A stretch of DNA of 8,148 bases from DATFMP01 sp035266845 (GTDB lineage: Bacteria > SAR324 > JACQKK01): NCBI GenBank assembly GCA_035266845.1, contig DATFMP010000085.1:1-8148 (forward strand), in the 5' to 3' direction. Shown here one piece after another: positions 5,444 through 8,148 of the stretch; within the stretch, counting starts at the first letter, position 1, and every line of letters begins with the position of its first letter. Under the pieces are notes generated by a model, which saw nothing but the letters and a program-made list of their open reading frames with translations, was not told the origin of the DNA and did no database searches. The translations under genes were made by a program, and so were the position numbers.

Positions 5444-6517
5444 TCAATAAGGGAACGGCCACCTGCGCAGCTTCTCCTTGGCAATCTGCCAAAGTCGGGC
5501 GAAGCCGTTGGGTTCGACGATCAGAAAGTAGATGATCATCGCGCCAAAGACGATGGCCTCGGCGTTCTGTTCCAGGGCGGTGGGAATGTGCAGCCCCACC
5601 AGGTCCGGCGCGTTGGTGAGGAAAATCGGCACCAGCACGATGAATGCCGCACCCATGATCGATCCCAGAATGCTGCCCAGCCCGCCGATGATCACCATGA
5701 ACAGCACTTCGAAGGACAGGTTGATGTCGAAGGCCAACGTGTCCGTGCTGCCCAGCCACAGGAAGATCATCATCGCGCCCGCCACGCCGCAATAGAACGA
5801 ACTGACCGCGAACGCCATCAGCTTGGTCTGCAGCGGGCGGATGCCCATGATCTCCGCAGCGATGTCCATGTCGCGGATGGCCATCCAACTCCGGCCGATC
5901 CGACCGCGTACGATGTTCTTGGCCGCCACCCCGAATACCACCAGCACCGCCAGCGCCAGCACGTAGCGCGCGGAAGCCGTGGCCGCGGGCCCGGAGACCA
6001 TGAAGCCCAGCACAAAGCGCGGCGGGGCCTGGATCGTGCCCGAGGGATTGTTGTTGTAGAACCAGCCCACCTTGTTGAACAGCCACAGGATGAAGAACTG
6101 GGCGGCCAGCGTGGCAACGGCCAGGTAGAAGCCCTTGATGCGCAGTGAGGGCAGGCCGAACACAATGCCCACTGCCGCGGTAACCAGCCCGGCCAGCAGG
6201 AACACGACGATCAGGTTCAGATCCGGAAAGCCCGTGCTGAGCTTATAGGTGGCATAGGCCCCCACGGCCATGAACGCGCCCGTGCCCAGGCTTAACTGGC
6301 CCGCGTAACCGGTCAGCAGGTTCAGCCCGATCGCGGCCAGCGAGAAGATCAGGAACGGAATCAGGACGGCCTGCAGCCAGTACTCGTTGGCCACCAACGG
6401 CACCAGGAAGGCCACCACGATCGCGACCAGCACGAAAATGCGGTCCTGCAGGATGGGGAAGACCGCCTGGTCTTCCACATAGGTGCTCTTGAACTGCCCC
6501 GCCTCGCGATAGATCAT
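5444..6517 (-). CDS. livM: HAAT-family ABC importer permease LivM
   Basis: This 357-residue inner-membrane permease pairs with LivH to form the transport channel. Family signs: GLNLLTGYAGQLSLGTGAFM (64-83), the signature of LivM; GLPSLRIKGFYLAVATLA (121-138); the cytoplasmic ATPase-docking loop GRIGRSWMAIRDMDIAAEI (205-223); and GGLGSILGSIMGAAF (278-292). Eight or more hydrophobic segments are visible, the first beginning at about residue 27 after a hydrophilic N-terminus. The length is somewhat below that of E. coli LivM (about 425), whose N-terminus is longer. The ATG at 6517 is preceded by AGGCGG two bases upstream, which overlaps the TAG stop codon of livH; only six bases separate the genes. 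Downstream the operon has its 117-base gap before the binding-protein gene. Confidence 0.95.
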   Translation of the reverse strand: MIYREAGQFKSTYVEDQAVFPILQDRIFVLVAIVVAFLVPLVANEYWLQAVLIPFLIFSLAAIGLNLLTGYAGQLSLGTGAFMAVGAYATYKLSTGFPDLNLIVVFLLAGLVTAAVGIVFGLPSLRIKGFYLAVATLAAQFFILWLFNKVGWFYNNNPSGTIQAPPRFVLGFMVSGPAATASARYVLALAVLVVFGVAAKNIVRGRIGRSWMAIRDMDIAAEIMGIRPLQTKLMAFAVSSFYCGVAGAMMIFLWLGSTDTLAFDINLSFEVLFMVIIGGLGSILGSIMGAAFIVLVPIFLTNAPDLVGLHIPTALEQNAEAIVFGAMIIYFLIVEPNGFARLWQIAKEKLRRWPFPY

Positions 6518-6523
6518 CGCCGC

Positions 6524-7459
6524 CTAGATCCTCTCGATGATGCGTTCGCCGAAGAGCCCCTGCGGGCGGAAGAACAGGAACACCATCGCCAGCATATAGG
6601 CGAACCAGTTCTCGATGGCACCGCCGACATACGGGCCCCAGTACACCTCGGCGATCTTCTCGCCCACTCCGATGATGAGCCCGCCCACGATGGCGCCTGG
6701 TACGGAGGTAAATCCGCCCAGGATCAGCACCGGCAGGGCCTTGAGCGCGATCAGCGCCAGCGAGAACTGCACGCCGCTCTTGGCGCCCCACATGATCCCG
6801 GCCACCAGCCCCACGAAGCCCGCCACCGACCACACCACCACCCAGATCGTCTTGAGCGGAATGCCCACGGACAGCGCTGCCTGGTGGTCGTCCGCCACCG
6901 CGCGCAGGGCCCGCCCGATCGACGTCTTCTGGAAGAAGAGCGCCAGGGCCACCACCAGCACCGCGGCAACCACCGCCGCGACCAGGTCGAACTGGTTCAG
7001 CAGCACACCGTGCAGGGTGAACGACTTATCGGGGATACCTACGTCAAGCGCCTTGACGTTGCTTCCCCAGGCGATCTGCCCGGAGCCCTGCAGCACATAG
7101 TCCAGCCCGATGGTGGCCATGAACAGGATGATGGGCTCCTGGTTCACCAACGGTCGCAGCATCCAGCGCTCGATCAGATAGGCCAGGGCGACCATCACCA
7201 CCAGCGAGAGCGCCAGCGCCAGCCACTCGGGCACGCCGTGCTCCATCAGCCCCACCAGGGTCAGCGCCGCGAAGAGCACCATGGAGCCCTGCGCGAAGTT
7301 GAACACGCCCGAGGCCTTGAAGATGAGCACGAAGCCCAGTGCCACCAGCGAGTACATCACGCCCGTGAGCAGCCCGCCGATCACCACCTCCAGGAAGAAT
7401 TCGGGCGAACTGGCGATATCCAGGAACGGCTGGACGAGAACGCTCATCAACACGTGCAT
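6524..7459 (-). CDS. livH: HAAT-family ABC importer permease LivH
   Basis: This 311-residue inner-membrane permease is the partner of LivM, close to the length of E. coli LivH (308). Motifs: GGLLTGVMYSLVALGFVLIF (28-47), GVFNFAQGSMVLFAA (51-65), the cytoplasmic docking loop TSIGRALRAVADDHQAALSV (179-198), and VLILGGFTSVPGAIVGGLII (244-263). It ends FFRPQGLFGERIIERI, and FRPQGLFG is the usual family ending. The ATG at 7459 has GGAGG four bases upstream, which favours it over an in-frame ATG four codons later. It follows livG after 51 bases. In that gap, GCCCC and GGGGC (7483-7487 and 7460-7464 on the + strand) could fold the ribosome binding site into a loop, a weak hint of translational control. 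Confidence 0.95.
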   Translation of the reverse strand: MHVLMSVLVQPFLDIASSPEFFLEVVIGGLLTGVMYSLVALGFVLIFKASGVFNFAQGSMVLFAALTLVGLMEHGVPEWLALALSLVVMVALAYLIERWMLRPLVNQEPIILFMATIGLDYVLQGSGQIAWGSNVKALDVGIPDKSFTLHGVLLNQFDLVAAVVAAVLVVALALFFQKTSIGRALRAVADDHQAALSVGIPLKTIWVVVWSVAGFVGLVAGIMWGAKSGVQFSLALIALKALPVLILGGFTSVPGAIVGGLIIGVGEKIAEVYWGPYVGGAIENWFAYMLAMVFLFFRPQGLFGERIIERI

Positions 7460-7510
7460 GGGGCCTCCGCTGGCTTCGGGCAGCCCCGCGCCGCCGCGTT
7501 CCCTACAACG

Positions 7511-8148
7511 TCAGACATGGCTCACTCCCAGATAGGCGTCGATCACATTCTGGTTCCCGCGCACTTCGTCCGGCGTGCCTTGAGCGATCTTGCGGCCGTA
7601 GTCCAACACGACCACGTGATCCGAGATGTCCATGACGACGCCCATGTCGTGCTCGATCAGCACCATGGTGGTGCCGAACTCGTCGTTCACGTCGAGGATG
7701 AAGCGGCACATGTCCTCCTTCTCCTCCACGTTCATGCCCGCCATGGGCTCGTCCAGCAGCAGCAGCTCGGGCTCCATCGCCAGCGCGCGGCAGAGCTCGA
7801 CGCGCTTCTGGAGGCCATAGGGCAGCCGGCCCACGGGGGTCTTGCGGATGGCCTCGATCTCCAGGAAGTCGATCAGCTGCTCCACCACCCGCCGGTGCTC
7901 GATCTCCTCGGTGCGCGCCGGGCCCCAGTGCAGGGCCTGCAACAGCACGTTGCGGCGCATCTTCAGGTTGCGCCCGGTCATGATGTTGTCCAGGGTCGTC
8001 ATGCCCCGGAACAGGGCGATGTTCTGGAAGGTGCGCGCGATGCCGGCGGCCGCCGCCTCGTGGGGGCGCATGTGCCCGTGGGAGACACCCTTGTAGGTGA
8101 TCGTGCCCTTCTGCGGCCAGTAGAAGCCGTTGATCACGTTGAGCATGG
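7511..8148 (-). CDS. livG: HAAT-family ABC importer ATP-binding protein LivG (5' end beyond window)
   Basis: This is the C-terminal part (about 212 residues) of the first ATPase of the Liv-type importer. The window edge cuts the gene just after the expected Walker A. The visible sequence begins MLNVINGFYWPQKG, which in LivG directly follows GPNGAGKT-type residues, so the ATG at 8146 is internal and not a start. Counting from that Met: Q-loop Gln41 in ARTFQN, the signature region LPYGLQKRVELCRAL (108-122), Walker B LLLLDE (128-133) followed by PMAGMN, and the switch His166 in IEHDMG. The long insert between Q-loop and signature (NIMTGRNLKMRRNVLLQAL and following) is normal for LivG. The LPYGLQKR signature replaces canonical LSGGQ and marks a LivG subgroup often seen in betaproteobacteria beside acyl-CoA ligase genes (family recollection, not checked here). 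Confidence 0.93.
   Translation of the reverse strand, partial: MLNVINGFYWPQKGTITYKGVSHGHMRPHEAAAAGIARTFQNIALFRGMTTLDNIMTGRNLKMRRNVLLQALHWGPARTEEIEHRRVVEQLIDFLEIEAIRKTPVGRLPYGLQKRVELCRALAMEPELLLLDEPMAGMNVEEKEDMCRFILDVNDEFGTTMVLIEHDMGVVMDISDHVVVLDYGRKIAQGTPDEVRGNQNVIDAYLGVSHV

Noticed and set aside
3923..6148. 741-codon open frame on the + strand, opposite livM, the LivK-like gene and livF
   Set aside because: It lies antisense to three clear Liv-type genes and spans their junctions. Its translation is rich in His, Arg, Val and Asp with no recognisable domain, which is what the complement of GC-rich genes gives.
8144..8146. ATG at 8146 as the start of livG
   Set aside because: The protein from here lacks Walker A, and the residues that follow match the segment right after Walker A in LivG. 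The gene continues past the window edge.
1..8148. CRISPR array, tRNA or rRNA gene, insertion sequence or phage element
   Set aside because: I saw no regularly spaced repeats, no tRNA-like cloverleaf, no transposase-like protein and no terminal inverted repeats with flanking duplications.

Overview
The window is GC-rich with dense coding. It holds two ATP-driven importers arranged tail to tail and nothing else that I can support as a gene. Protein style (Tat-exported NitT/TauT-type binding protein, Liv-type cassette whose LivG carries LPYGLQKR and whose LivF ends in a basic RRRKRW tail) suggests a betaproteobacterium, most likely of the Burkholderiales. That is inference from family knowledge, since no rRNA or taxonomic marker is present.

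Left half, + strand (1-2931): a short leader with a possible sigma70-type promoter and a strong hairpin, then three genes of a NitT/TauT/SsuABC-type importer. These are a Tat-signal substrate-binding protein (127-1218), an ATPase (1292-2113) and a permease (2113-2931). The ATPase and permease overlap by one base. A 73-base gap with a hairpin separates the binding protein from the ATPase.

Middle (2932-3147): a 216-base convergent intergenic region. It holds a rho-independent terminator that fits the - strand operon, a short tandem repeat and minor inverted repeats. I see no gene in it.

Right half, - strand (3148-8148): a five-gene HAAT (branched-chain amino acid type) importer read right to left as livG (5' end cut off by the window edge), livH, livM, a LivK-like periplasmic binding protein, and livF. 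The binding protein sits between livM and livF. It is preceded by the longest gap in this operon (117 bases), which contains a 17-base perfect palindrome, a second stem-loop and a weak promoter-like sequence. Two of the gene junctions reuse the same TAGGCGG string, in which the upstream stop codon is part of the next ribosome binding site.

Together the genes encode two complete or nearly complete uptake systems: binding protein, permease(s) and ATPase(s). No enzyme or regulator in the window reveals the substrates. For the Liv-type system, an aromatic or other carboxylic acid is at least as plausible as an amino acid. I did not find a clearly new kind of system; the most interesting points are regulatory structures in the leaders and the unresolved ligands.
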